Assembly: GCF_039541915.1 (NCBI RefSeq)
Contig: NZ_BAABHD010000012.1
Location: forward strand, 159,357 to 223,356
From: Nibrella saemangeumensis
GTDB taxonomy: Bacteria; Bacteroidota; Bacteroidia; Cytophagales; Spirosomataceae
Direction of reading: 5' to 3'
DNA length: 64,000 nucleotides
A model generated the notes under the pieces. The model searched no databases and was not told the DNA's origin. It worked only from the letters and a program-made list of their open reading frames with translations. This document shows positions 33,528-41,504 of this stretch, one piece after another; position 1 is the first letter of the stretch, and each line of letters opens with the position of its first letter. The position numbers and the translations under genes are program-made.

Positions 33528-34436
33528 ATGACAAATATTTATGACTTTCTAAAGTTCCAACCAAACGTATATAGGCAATTTGTTTGTAAGGATTTGTTAA
33601 TCGCCTATTATGATTGTACGCAAGCCAGCAAACAGGAGGAATTTTTCTCTCATTTCAGCTATATAACGTTTGTGGTAAACGGAGAGCGATGCGTGCACCG
33701 CAGGGGAAAGTCATGGCTGCTCAGACCAAATGCCTGCCTGTTCTTCAAAAAGGGTGCCCTGATGCAGGATATGTATTTCAGCGACAATTTCCGCTCGTTA
33801 AATCTGTATTTGCCGGACAGCTATCTTCAGCAACAATTTAAAGAATACCTAAAATCGCGAAAGACCCGGAATCTGATTAACCAACCCAGTGAGCAGGTAT
33901 TTGAACTGGCCGTAAACCAGACCACAGAAGGTTTTATTCAGGCGCTGCTTGCCCTTTTTGAGCAGCAGCCCGCTCCCACAGACGATATTATTGAACAACG
34001 AGCCAGGGAGTTGCTTTTTTCCTTCCTGCTGGACCAGGATAACAAACCCCTGACTACTTACCTCAACAGCCTGATCAACCGCCGGCAAACGTCGCTGTAT
34101 GAGGTAATGGAAGCTAACTATATGTTTAACTTGTCTCTGGAGCAATTTTCCCGCATTGCAAACCGGAGTCTGGCTACGTTTAAGCGGGAGTTTACGAGGC
34201 TGTTCCATACGACACCTGCCCGGTGGCTGATGCAAAAAAGACTGACCTACGCTAAAACCTTACTCGAAACCACTGAATTGCCGGTTAACGACGTGGCCTA
34301 CGAAAGCGGCTTTGAAAATACTTCGCACTTCAGCCGGGTTTTCAAAGAGCGGTTTGGCTTATCGCCCCTGTTTTACCGAAAGCAACATCACACTGTTTTA
34401 ATACCAGAACCTCAACCCGCATTGGCTATTTATTAG
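33528..34436 (+). CDS. AraC-family transcriptional regulator
   Basis: A 302-residue protein with an N-terminal cupin-like sensing domain (about 1-150, including LLRPNACLFFKKGALM) and a C-terminal pair of helix-turn-helix motifs (about 200-290). These are LEQFSRIANRSLATFKREF, then DVAYESGFENTSHFSRVFKERFG, which is the AraC signature. It probably controls the FAD oxidase gene 254 bases downstream on the same strand. Both lie inside the segment bounded by the 53-bp repeats. Codon use is more AT-rich than in the TPR gene. Confidence 0.92.
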   Translation: MTNIYDFLKFQPNVYRQFVCKDLLIAYYDCTQASKQEEFFSHFSYITFVVNGERCVHRRGKSWLLRPNACLFFKKGALMQDMYFSDNFRSLNLYLPDSYLQQQFKEYLKSRKTRNLINQPSEQVFELAVNQTTEGFIQALLALFEQQPAPTDDIIEQRARELLFSFLLDQDNKPLTTYLNSLINRRQTSLYEVMEANYMFNLSLEQFSRIANRSLATFKREFTRLFHTTPARWLMQKRLTYAKTLLETTELPVNDVAYESGFENTSHFSRVFKERFGLSPLFYRKQHHTVLIPEPQPALAIY

Positions 34437-34690
34437 CCTCTTTGCCCTCTCACCTGCTCCATGGATGAGGGAAAAGTGACTGATCTACCGGAGTATTTAC
34501 CAGACCACACAGAGGCCCCTAGTGGAATAGGCTGGTCCTGTGCTATTGCACCCACATCTCATTTCAGCCCGGTATTGGAGAAACGAGCCGACAGAAGCCC
34601 CGGCTTTGCATACAATTTGTGCATTCGTATACATAAGTCCGTAAGCAATTACCGGACAATCGTTTTCATTAAACCAATTATCCTGTATTT

Positions 34691-36064
34691 ATGGAAACTA
34701 TCAACACGTCTCAACTGCTGTTCCGGTTGCAAGGACAGCTTATTACCCCAAACGATTCCGAGTACGATACCGCCCGTAAGGTATATAACGGAATGATCGA
34801 TAAACGCCCGGCCCTGATTGCCAGATGCGCTACGGTCGAGGATGTAGTCACGATGGTGAACTTTGCCACCAAAAACAATTTACTGGTCTCCGTACGGGGA
34901 GGTGGTCATAACGGCGCGGGCTTTGGGGTTAACGACGGCGGCCTGGTCATTGACCTCTCGCTGATGAAGCGCATCGACGTAAACGCCGAAGCACAAACCG
35001 TTCGCGTAGAAGGCGGGTGTCTGCTGAGGGAAGTCGATGCCGCCACGCATCCCCATGGGCTGGCCGTACCATCAGGCATTAACGGCACTACGGGTATTGC
35101 CGGCTTAACGCTGGGTGGTGGTTTAGGCTACCTGACCCGAAAATTTGGTCTGACCATCGACAACCTGCTCGAAGCGGAGGTAGTGCTGGCGAACGGAGCG
35201 GTAATAACCGCGTCGGCAACCGAAAACCCGGAACTGTTCTGGGCAATCCGCGGAGGTGGCGGCAACTTTGGCGTGGTCACTTCGTTTCTGTTCCGGGGTA
35301 ACGCCATCCGTACCGTTGTGGGTGGGCCAATGCTGTGGGAGATAGATGATGCCCGCGAAATCATGCAATGGTACCGGACCTTTATTAAACAGGCACCGGA
35401 TGACATTAACGGCTGGTTTGCCTTCCTGACGGTGCCGCCCGGACCACCTTTCCCCGAGCCTTTACAACTCAGGAAAATGTGCGGTATTGTGTGGACCTAT
35501 ACCGGCCCGACCGCCGATGCCGATCAGGTATTTGAGTCCATCCGACAGATAAAAACGCCGGCCTTCGAAATGGTGGGTGAAATGCCGGTACCCGTGTTGC
35601 AGGGAATGTTCGATGCCCTGTATCCTCCGGGACTTCAGTGGTACTGGAAAGGTGATTATGTGAATGAATTAAGCGATGAGGCCATTGATATTCATATATC
35701 CTATGGAAACGCCCTGCCGAACGCCTTGTCGACCATGCATCTATACCCCATCAACGGGGCAGCCTCCAGGGTAAGCAATGACGCAACTGCCTGGAACTAC
35801 CGGGATGCAACCTGGGCTATGGTGATAGCGGGCATTGATGATGACCCTGCGCACAAAGATCTCATTACCAACTGGGCTCGCTCCTATTGGCAGGACCTCC
35901 ACCCCTACAGTGCCGGTGGGTCGTACATTAATTTTATGATGGACGAAGGCAGCGAGCGGGTTCAAGCCACGTATGGCGATAATTATGAGCGGCTGGTTGC
36001 TGTAAAACGCCAATACGATCCCGATAATCTTTTCCGCGTAAACCAGAATATTAAACCAGACTAA
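34691..36064 (+). CDS. FAD-linked oxidase of the berberine bridge enzyme type
   Basis: A 457-residue protein with the PCMH-type FAD-binding domain (about 30-210): VSVRGGGHNGAGFG, whose His is the usual covalent FAD site, then INGTTGIAGLTLGGGLGYL. The Cys that gives a second covalent bond in plant and fungal enzymes is not present at the matching place, so single attachment is likely. The C-terminal BBE motif NLFRVNQNI is intact. No signal peptide. It oxidises an alcohol, sugar or alkaloid-like substrate with oxygen or another acceptor; the substrate is unknown. It follows the AraC gene and precedes a broken cytochrome c gene. Confidence 0.88.
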   Translation: METINTSQLLFRLQGQLITPNDSEYDTARKVYNGMIDKRPALIARCATVEDVVTMVNFATKNNLLVSVRGGGHNGAGFGVNDGGLVIDLSLMKRIDVNAEAQTVRVEGGCLLREVDAATHPHGLAVPSGINGTTGIAGLTLGGGLGYLTRKFGLTIDNLLEAEVVLANGAVITASATENPELFWAIRGGGGNFGVVTSFLFRGNAIRTVVGGPMLWEIDDAREIMQWYRTFIKQAPDDINGWFAFLTVPPGPPFPEPLQLRKMCGIVWTYTGPTADADQVFESIRQIKTPAFEMVGEMPVPVLQGMFDALYPPGLQWYWKGDYVNELSDEAIDIHISYGNALPNALSTMHLYPINGAASRVSNDATAWNYRDATWAMVIAGIDDDPAHKDLITNWARSYWQDLHPYSAGGSYINFMMDEGSERVQATYGDNYERLVAVKRQYDPDNLFRVNQNIKPD

Positions 36065-36199
36065 TTTTTTTATTACCGGTTTGCGGTCCGCCCGTGGTTA
36101 CGACTAACCTGTTAACTACCCGGACCGCATTCCTATTACTATTTAGTACCCAACAAGCGAACTACTTTTTAATACTCTGTCTCTAAACCGTGTTGATTT

Positions 36200-36690
36200 A
36201 TGGAACTTCAATCAAATGCTCGTCGTAAGTTTTTAAGTTCATTAGCTGCACCGGGCCGCCAATCCGTCTAAAGGTGAAATAGTTTACCAGCAAAAATGCG
36301 TTACCTGCCACGGACCTGGCGGACAGGGACAGTTCAAACCCGATCAATCCGGCTACAATTTCCCGCCTTTATGGGGTGATCACAATGTATAACAATGGAG
36401 CGGGCCTGTATCGGCTAACGCTGTTCGCTGGTTTTATTAAAGCCAAGCCAATATGCCTTTGGGTGCAACCTGGCTCAACCCACAACTGACCGAAGAAGCC
36501 TGGGACCTGGCCGCCTACATTGACTCACGCCCAAGGCCTACCAAAGAGTTCAGTCACGACTGGCCAAACCTCAATACCAAAGCTATCGATCATCCATACG
36601 GTCCCTATGCCCAAATCGAAATGTTCAGGAGAACAAAAGCGGCCATGCAATCCCGGCAGTACCAGTTGCCCAGTCATCTGATGCTGGAAC
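36200..36690 (+). pseudogene. Broken c-type cytochrome gene, TsdA-like C-terminal haem domain
   Basis: A leader-like start (MELQSNARRKFLSSLAA, Tat-type) at 36200 runs out of frame into a cytochrome c domain. In frame 0 this reads KGEIVYQQKCVTCHGPGGQG (CVTCH at 36297-36311) and then FPPLWGDHNV before a stop at 36390-36392. In the +1 frame it continues with YNNGAGLYRL and FIKA. Back in frame 0 it gives NMPLGATW, EEAWDLAAYIDSRPRP and DHPYGPYA. Two compensating indels, a missing first haem domain and a mismatched leader mark it as dead. The similarity is to diheme TsdA-type cytochromes. Its end runs into the right copy of the 53-bp repeat. Confidence 0.8.
36632..36684 (+). repeat. Right copy of the 53-bp direct repeat
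   Basis: It is 49/53 identical to the 3' end of the TPR gene and keeps that reading frame: QKRPCNPGSTSCPVI then stop, against QKRPRNLGSTSCPVI. It is fused to the end of the cytochrome remnant, 59 bases before the next gene. Confidence 0.85.
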
Positions 36691-36742
36691 CATTGGACCG
36701 GAGGGGGTTGTTCATGAAGCAAGTAAACCACGCTTTTCCGAC

Positions 36743-37732
36743 GTGCATTCTGTTCATACCGACGGCTCACCCGTAGCCGCTAACCGCACTTACCGCCGGG
36801 CACCGGCCTACAAAACGCTTTCATTCTGGGCTAAGCTAGCCACCACCGGCCTGGCAACCGTTACGGCAATGGCCCTGCTGGGGCGATGGTTCTTCCTGTT
36901 TGAGCTGTTCAGTCACTTCGTGGTTCAGTATACGGTAGCCGCATCGGTATTAGTCGTTTACTGGTTCGTGCATCGCAGCAGATGGGTCCTCCTGGCTGCG
37001 GCCTGCCTGATCTGGCAGGGCTATCAGGCTTATCCCTGGTTCTTGGTCCGACAACCCGTTACGCCCGCTGCGCACGATGTCCGAGTGTTACACGCCAACA
37101 TTTTATACACCCGGCAGGACTTCGCTCCTATCCAGCGACTTATCGAACAGGAGAATCCCGACTTTTTCGTGCTGCAGGAAATCACCCCGACGGGTATCAA
37201 GGCGATGGAAGCGCTCGCCGGTGAATACCCCTACCGTTTCAGCATCTGGTCCAAAGGGCCGTGCTATACGCTGGTAGGCAGCCGGACACCCTTTGTGGCG
37301 GATATGGCAGCGGCTGCAGAGCAACGGGTAATCTCTATTCAGACAACCATTCAGGGCCGGCCATTATCGCTGGTGACGGTGCATCCGCGTACGCCCCTTT
37401 CGCCTTCCTGGGCCCGCGAACGAAATCAGCAACTGGCCTTTGTGTCGCAGTTGGCCAGCGGTCAGGCCCGCCCGACGGTGCTGCTGGGGGACCTGAACGT
37501 TACCATGTGGTCGCCGGTGTATAAAGACTACCTGGACGTGCCGGAACTCACGGCCTGCCGGCAGGGCTTTGGCTGGCAGCCTACCTGGCCGGGCTACTTC
37601 CCGCCGGCGTACCTGCCCCTCGACCACGCCTTTGTCAACGGAGGCTTCCAGACTACCCATTTTCGCACCCTGGCCGTGCCCGAATCCGATCATAAAGCCC
37701 TCGTGGCCGACCTGCGCTTTACCGGCCATTGA
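36743..37732 (+). CDS. Endonuclease/exonuclease/phosphatase-family membrane protein
   Basis: A 329-residue product if the GTG at 36743 is used; the frame is open further upstream and the start is uncertain. Two or three membrane segments (about 25-105) precede an EEP domain (about 112-325). The active-site blocks are VLHANILY, DFFVLQEITP (Glu), LVTVHPRTP, GDLNVTMWSP (Asp/Asn) and SDHKALVADL (Asp-His). The layout, a membrane N-terminus with a catalytic domain outside, is common in Bacteroidota EEP proteins, which may hydrolyse phosphodiesters of lipids or nucleic acids. The 5' region abuts the 53-bp repeat, so the native start may have been altered. Confidence 0.82.
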   Translation: MHSVHTDGSPVAANRTYRRAPAYKTLSFWAKLATTGLATVTAMALLGRWFFLFELFSHFVVQYTVAASVLVVYWFVHRSRWVLLAAACLIWQGYQAYPWFLVRQPVTPAAHDVRVLHANILYTRQDFAPIQRLIEQENPDFFVLQEITPTGIKAMEALAGEYPYRFSIWSKGPCYTLVGSRTPFVADMAAAAEQRVISIQTTIQGRPLSLVTVHPRTPLSPSWARERNQQLAFVSQLASGQARPTVLLGDLNVTMWSPVYKDYLDVPELTACRQGFGWQPTWPGYFPPAYLPLDHAFVNGGFQTTHFRTLAVPESDHKALVADLRFTGH

Positions 37733-37751
37733 TAATTTATTGATCATCCTC

Positions 37752-37783
37752 TTGCACTCTTCCCGGAAATAGTTGTATCTTTC
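37752..37783 (+). promoter_or_regulatory. Candidate promoter of the DoxX gene
   Basis: TTG (37752-37754), a 21-base spacer and TATCTTTC (37776-37783) fit the Bacteroidota -33 TTG / -7 TAnnTTTG pattern with one mismatch. The ATG is 23 bases further on. Confidence 0.4.
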
Positions 37784-37806
37784 TTTTGTTCCAAACAGAA
37801 ACAGCT

Positions 37807-38241
37807 ATGAACGTCTTACACCGGATTGAGCACTGGGGCGATACGCATCACCCCGTGTGGATGGACGCGCTACGCATTATGCTGGGAGTAATTTTATTCC
37901 TGAAAGGAGTTAGTTTTATCGGTGATACCGATTACCTGATGCGCCTGGTGGGGGGTGTGCGTTTTGATATTCTTCCCGTCGTCCTGGTGCATTATGTAGC
38001 GTTTGCGCATCTGGTGGGTGGCCTGCTGATTGCGCTCGGTGCCCTGACCCGCTTCGCCATTCTGCTTCAGTTGCCGATCCTGATCGGTGCGGTTTTCTTC
38101 GTCAATATCTCCCGTGGTTTTTCAGCCCTCAACTCCGAACTCTGGCTGTCGGTCCTGGTGCTGATGCTGATGATCGTTTTTCTGATCATAGGCTCGGGCC
38201 GGTACTCCGTTGATACCTACATGCGCGAACACGAACGGTAA
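37807..38241 (+). CDS. DoxX-like integral membrane protein
   Basis: The ATG at 37807 gives 144 residues; an in-frame TTG 21 bases earlier is unlikely. Four membrane helices are visible (about 18-36, 55-77 with HLVGGLLIALGALTRF, 82-100, 112-133), with the conserved LRIMLGVILFLKG start typical of DoxX/DUF417-like proteins. These are linked to redox or quinone functions in some bacteria, but no reaction is assigned here. The gene is followed by a long imperfect hairpin and then two tiny genes on the same strand. Confidence 0.75.
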   Translation: MNVLHRIEHWGDTHHPVWMDALRIMLGVILFLKGVSFIGDTDYLMRLVGGVRFDILPVVLVHYVAFAHLVGGLLIALGALTRFAILLQLPILIGAVFFVNISRGFSALNSELWLSVLVLMLMIVFLIIGSGRYSVDTYMREHER

Positions 38242-38244
38242 GGG

Positions 38245-38340
38245 GTTTATTGGTTGATTAGTTAATTGGTTATCTAGTGGGTTGCCTGATTTTACAAAAC
38301 CAATTAACCAGTTAACCAGTTAACCACTCAACCAACAAAC
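38245..38340. repeat. Imperfect 40-bp inverted repeat built of GGTTAAC-like words
   Basis: The arms 38245-38284 and 38301-38340 match at 31 of 40 positions around a 16-base loop. Each arm is made of 6-8-base words (TTGGTTGATTAG, GTTAACCAGTTAACC) that repeat in tandem. It starts 3 bases after the DoxX stop and ends 10 bases before the next ATG, so it fills the spacer. No U-tract follows. Confidence 0.75.
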
Positions 38341-38350
38341 AGACAACGTT

Positions 38351-38548
38351 ATGGCAGATAAAGATTTGCAGAAAGCCGCCGAAAAGCTGACTGGTCCCGC
38401 AGTGAACGGCCAGGGCGAAATGAATACCGGTACGCAGCACGGCTCAAAAGGAACCGGCCGGGGAGGTACCTCAAAAAGCAGCGGCAGCAAAGGCTCGAAA
38501 AGTGCGGGTGGCTCCACCGGCGGTAACAAAGGCGGACACAGTAATTAA
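38351..38548 (+). CDS. Tiny Gly/Ser/Lys-rich polar protein
   Basis: A 65-residue protein beginning MADKDLQKAAEKLTGPAVNG, then a low-complexity tail of Gly, Ser, Thr and Lys (GSKGTGRGGTSKSSGSKGSK). It is predicted disordered and very soluble, with no membrane segment or Cys. Its composition resembles small stress or desiccation-type hydrophilic proteins, but no family is recognised. The ATG is 10 bases after the hairpin. It is probably co-transcribed with the next small gene. Confidence 0.6.
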   Translation: MADKDLQKAAEKLTGPAVNGQGEMNTGTQHGSKGTGRGGTSKSSGSKGSKSAGGSTGGNKGGHSN

Positions 38549-38580
38549 TCACTGTTTTTTCACCCAAACCTATAAGGACT

Positions 38581-38838
38581 ATGAAGCGGCTTATTTATTT
38601 CGCCCCGGAGAAGAATGACGGAGGGGGTATCACGGATAAAGGCGAGAAGAAAGACCATCGGAACTCCGATACGGGTCAACGCACCGGCACCAACAGCAAA
38701 AGCACCGATACCGATAAACTGGACTTACCGGAGGATGCCGATAAGATTCACAAAGGTACCGGTAACCGGAAGGCCGATGGAAACACCAAAATTGGTGAAA
38801 CGCCCGGTCAGGGAAAACAACAATCTAATAGTGTATAG
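38581..38838 (+). CDS. Small highly charged hydrophilic protein
   Basis: An 85-residue protein beginning MKRLIYFAPEKND, then a charged, Asp/Lys/Thr/Gly-rich stretch (KGEKKDHRNSDTGQRTGTNS, DLPEDADKIHKGTGNRKADG). It has no hydrophobic core beyond residues 3-8 and is predicted disordered. It follows the 65-residue gene by 32 bases and ends at a strong bidirectional terminator. Family unknown; a stress-protein role is only a guess from composition. Confidence 0.55.
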   Translation: MKRLIYFAPEKNDGGGITDKGEKKDHRNSDTGQRTGTNSKSTDTDKLDLPEDADKIHKGTGNRKADGNTKIGETPGQGKQQSNSV

Positions 38839-38840
38839 GT

Positions 38841-38879
38841 AACAAAAAGGCTCTTTCCGGTGGAAAGAGCCTTTTTGTT
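38841..38879. terminator. Bidirectional terminator, perfect 18-bp stem
   Basis: AACAAAAAGGCTCTTTCC pairs perfectly with the sequence at 38862-38879 around a 3-base loop. It serves the small plus-strand genes and the minus-strand radical SAM gene, whose stop codon (38878-38880) overlaps the stem. Confidence 0.9.
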
Positions 38880-39915
38880 AAAAGATATATCGTATTTCAC
38901 ACCACGGAATCTCCTCCGCAATCAGGCGCTGAAAAATGTCGATCATTTTCGACTTCAACTGGTGATCGTAGCGGATGTTCCACCCGCCAAACTGACTGCG
39001 TTTGTTCTCCTGCAACTCCGGCACCCACAGCAGTTCCTCAGCCTTTGGATTAATAGCCAGATTAGCCTGATGCTGCCACTGGTTATGGGTCAGAAAGATC
39101 ACCTCACTCTTGAGTTGCGCTTTTACTTCGGACCGCAACGCTTCATCCAATTGCCGGAACAACGCCCGGTAGTCGTCTCTCCACTGCTTACCCCCGTACA
39201 CGATTACCGGCGAGAAATTAACGTGAACCTCGTAACCGGCCTCGTAAAAGTCATTGATAGCAGCAATGCGCTTCTCAATGGAATCGGTCCGTACGTCCAC
39301 CAGCTTACTTACGTGCGCCGGCATCAGGCTAAACCGGATACGCACCTTGCCCCGCGGGTCAACGTCGAGCAGGTCGGGGTTCACAAACTTGGTGGCAAAC
39401 GTCGCCTTGGCGCGGGGATGGTCGCGGAAGAAGGCAAACACCTTCTGGATACCATCCGATAAGCTGTAATCGATGGATAGATCGGAGTTACAGCCGATGT
39501 CGTAGGTGTAATAAACCGGGTCGGTCTGGTTTGGCTCTTTGGGCCATGGCAGACTCATCACGTGGGCATCGATGGTTGCCAGAATCTCCTCTACGTTGGT
39601 AAACAGGGTGATGGGGTTTACCTTCTTGTGCCGGTCTACGTAGCAGTAAGCGCAGCCGCCAAAGCAACCGTTGGCCAGACTTGGCGCAATGTAGTCGGAA
39701 CTCCGGCCACTCCACTTACACTCCAGCGTTTTAAGCCGGCCCAGCACCAGCACATCCGACTTCACCTTGAAATGGTTCAAACCCAGTTCGGGCAGGCGGT
39801 TATGCTGACGCACTTCCAGCATTTCCGCCTGGGGGTATTGCTCCAGCACCGCTTCGCCCCGTTCGTTCATTGCATCGGCGGTATAGAGGATAATCGATGG
39901 ATTAAATTCAGGCAT
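38878..39915 (-). CDS. Spore-photoproduct-lyase-like radical SAM protein
   Basis: The ATG at 39915 (MPEFNPSIILYT) gives 345 residues; in-frame starts upstream to 40002 add only low-conservation residues. The radical SAM motif C-F-G-G-C-A-Y-C (about 82-89) is of the Cx3CxxC type and is followed by YVDRHKKVNPI. Later blocks TYDIGCNSDLS and HVNFSPVIVYGG match the SplB-like family. Such proteins use a [4Fe-4S] cluster and S-adenosylmethionine to form a radical. True spore photolyase is unlikely in this phylum, so the substrate, perhaps damaged DNA, is unknown. Confidence 0.82.
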   Translation of the reverse strand: MPEFNPSIILYTADAMNERGEAVLEQYPQAEMLEVRQHNRLPELGLNHFKVKSDVLVLGRLKTLECKWSGRSSDYIAPSLANGCFGGCAYCYVDRHKKVNPITLFTNVEEILATIDAHVMSLPWPKEPNQTDPVYYTYDIGCNSDLSIDYSLSDGIQKVFAFFRDHPRAKATFATKFVNPDLLDVDPRGKVRIRFSLMPAHVSKLVDVRTDSIEKRIAAINDFYEAGYEVHVNFSPVIVYGGKQWRDDYRALFRQLDEALRSEVKAQLKSEVIFLTHNQWQHQANLAINPKAEELLWVPELQENKRSQFGGWNIRYDHQLKSKMIDIFQRLIAEEIPWCEIRYIF

Positions 39916-40256
39916 GGGTTTCGTTGAGTAACTGCTTGTGTTGTCTGATAAAATAACAGTAGACCTAACCGGAAAGTTCATACCTTTTTCTTCACAATAC
40001 ATTGAACTACAGCATCTTACAAATTAAATTTTCACTTAAAAATTCACCAGGAGCAGCCCCAAAAAGGTGGTATCGGGACGACAATAGCTACCAGATCCGG
40101 CTTACCAATGGTAGCTTCGGCGAAACCAAAGGCTAATGAGCGGTATCCTTACATTTGACCAGCAGTTTCCTAAATTTGCATCCGTTGCCCGGCTAGCGAA
40201 CCACGCACTATCGCCACAGCCGCTTCATTCACTGGCAGGAACACAGATTGCAAAGC

Positions 40257-40694
40257 ATGCAAATTGAGATACACCCATACAACGAAACCTACCGGGAGCC
40301 AATCATTTCGGTTTGGGAAAAATCGGTCAGAGCGACTCACGATTTCCTTACCCCGGATGACATTGCTTTTTACAAAAAACTGGTCAGCGAAATTGACTTC
40401 CGGGCGTTTTCGGTGTACTGCCTGACGTCGTCCCAAAACGTACTTGGCTTTCTGGGCGTTCTGGACAACAAAATAGAGATGTTGTTTGTGGACCCGGCTT
40501 ATATTGGTCAGGGTCTTGGCAGAACGCTCATGCTGTTTGCGTTGGATAATCTACATGCGGATAAGGTGGATGTGAATGAGGAAAATACTAAAGCCATAGC
40601 GTTTTACACCAAATTCGGGTTCATCCCCTACGAACGGCTGGAGAAAGACTCCGAGGGGAAAGATCACCCTATTCTGAAGATGAAACGTCCGTAA
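40257..40694 (+). CDS. GNAT-family N-acetyltransferase
   Basis: A 145-residue protein from the ATG at 40257 (a TTG lies 9 bases upstream). The acetyl-CoA loop is visible as MLFVDPAYIGQGLGRTLM (about 77-94), with NTKAIAFYTKFGFI (about 110-123) as the C-terminal GNAT motif. It transfers an acetyl group to an amine; the substrate is unknown. A possible -7 element TAAATTTG lies at 40171-40178. Confidence 0.88.
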   Translation: MQIEIHPYNETYREPIISVWEKSVRATHDFLTPDDIAFYKKLVSEIDFRAFSVYCLTSSQNVLGFLGVLDNKIEMLFVDPAYIGQGLGRTLMLFALDNLHADKVDVNEENTKAIAFYTKFGFIPYERLEKDSEGKDHPILKMKRP

Positions 40695-40791
40695 GCGCTG
40701 ACACAATGCGCAAATTTTTCTCGAACTGTTATGCGAAAAGTCATTCTACAGGCCGGCAAGCCTTTGTATCGTCAATGGGCAATTATCCTGC

Positions 40792-41040
40792 GTGGTTGAC
40801 TTTGGGGATGCCGACACCGGCGATGTTCACCGGGAGTTCACCCGCTACGCCCAGGATTATCCTGATTACGCCGAGTTCATTCTTATGTCATATGAGACGC
40901 TGTCAGGCCGAAAACTGTCGAGGCCGCACATCGTTGCCCTGGCAATTCAGGATGCGGTTTACGACTTAAGAGAGGAGTATTTCGGGACCGGAAAAATAGA
41001 GCTGATCGACCAGAACAGCCACTGGTTCAGCCAAACTTGA
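40792..41040 (+). pseudogene. Unrecognised small gene, possibly frameshifted
   Basis: From a GTG at 40792 the frame encodes 82 residues with coding-like composition (FTRYAQDYPDYAEFILMSYE, IVALAIQDAVYDLREEYFG). A short upstream frame starting at the ATG 40731 (MRKVILQAGKPLYRQWAIIL) stops at 40797-40799 in another frame. The two could be halves of one gene joined by a frameshift, or the GTG could be the true start. No family is recognised. Confidence 0.35.
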
Positions 41041-41142
41041 TTTTACGGAAGTACAGAGGCTATCAACCCTAATAGACGTATAATGAGAATATAAAATTAT
41101 ACCTAAGACTTAGTAGTATATAAATATTAATTATATTTGTGT

Positions 41143-41496
41143 ATGGATACTTCTCCTCAACTCCTTAAGGGCAGTCTCAGTGCAATCATCCTGAAGCTTC
41201 TTTCCGATTCACAGTGGATGTACGGCTATGAAATTTGCCAAAAAGTCAAGGAGCTAACCAGTGGTCAGCTTAAAATCACAGAGGGGGCGCTTTATCCGGC
41301 TTTATACAAACTCGAAGCAGAAGGAATCCTGATTACTAAAACTCAGGTAGTGGAGGGCCGCGCCCGAAAATACTATTCAATTGCCCAGGATCAGCAAGGC
41401 AACGCCCAGGATAAACTGGCTCAGATCGGGCATTTCCTTTATCAACTGCAACGCATACTAACCCCCGACGATTTCATTAAGCTTCCCGCTACCTAA
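41143..41496 (+). CDS. PadR-family transcriptional regulator
   Basis: The ATG at 41143 gives 117 residues. The winged helix is marked by GSLSAIILKLLSDSQWMYGYEICQ (split by the first helices) and the recognition region LKITEGALYPALYKLEAEGIL, followed by the basic wing VVEGRARKYYSI. PadR proteins repress a neighbouring gene and are released by a small ligand or a membrane partner. The gene directly downstream, 8 bases away, encodes such a membrane protein. A TATATTTG element lies only four bases before the ATG. Confidence 0.92.
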   Translation: MDTSPQLLKGSLSAIILKLLSDSQWMYGYEICQKVKELTSGQLKITEGALYPALYKLEAEGILITKTQVVEGRARKYYSIAQDQQGNAQDKLAQIGHFLYQLQRILTPDDFIKLPAT

Positions 41497-41504
41497 TCGA
41501 CCTT

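Noticed and set aside
36743..36800. Reading the EEP gene start further upstream through the 53-bp repeat
   Set aside because: The frame is open, but it passes through sequence that belongs to the TPR-gene duplicate and the cytochrome remnant and has no good start codon.
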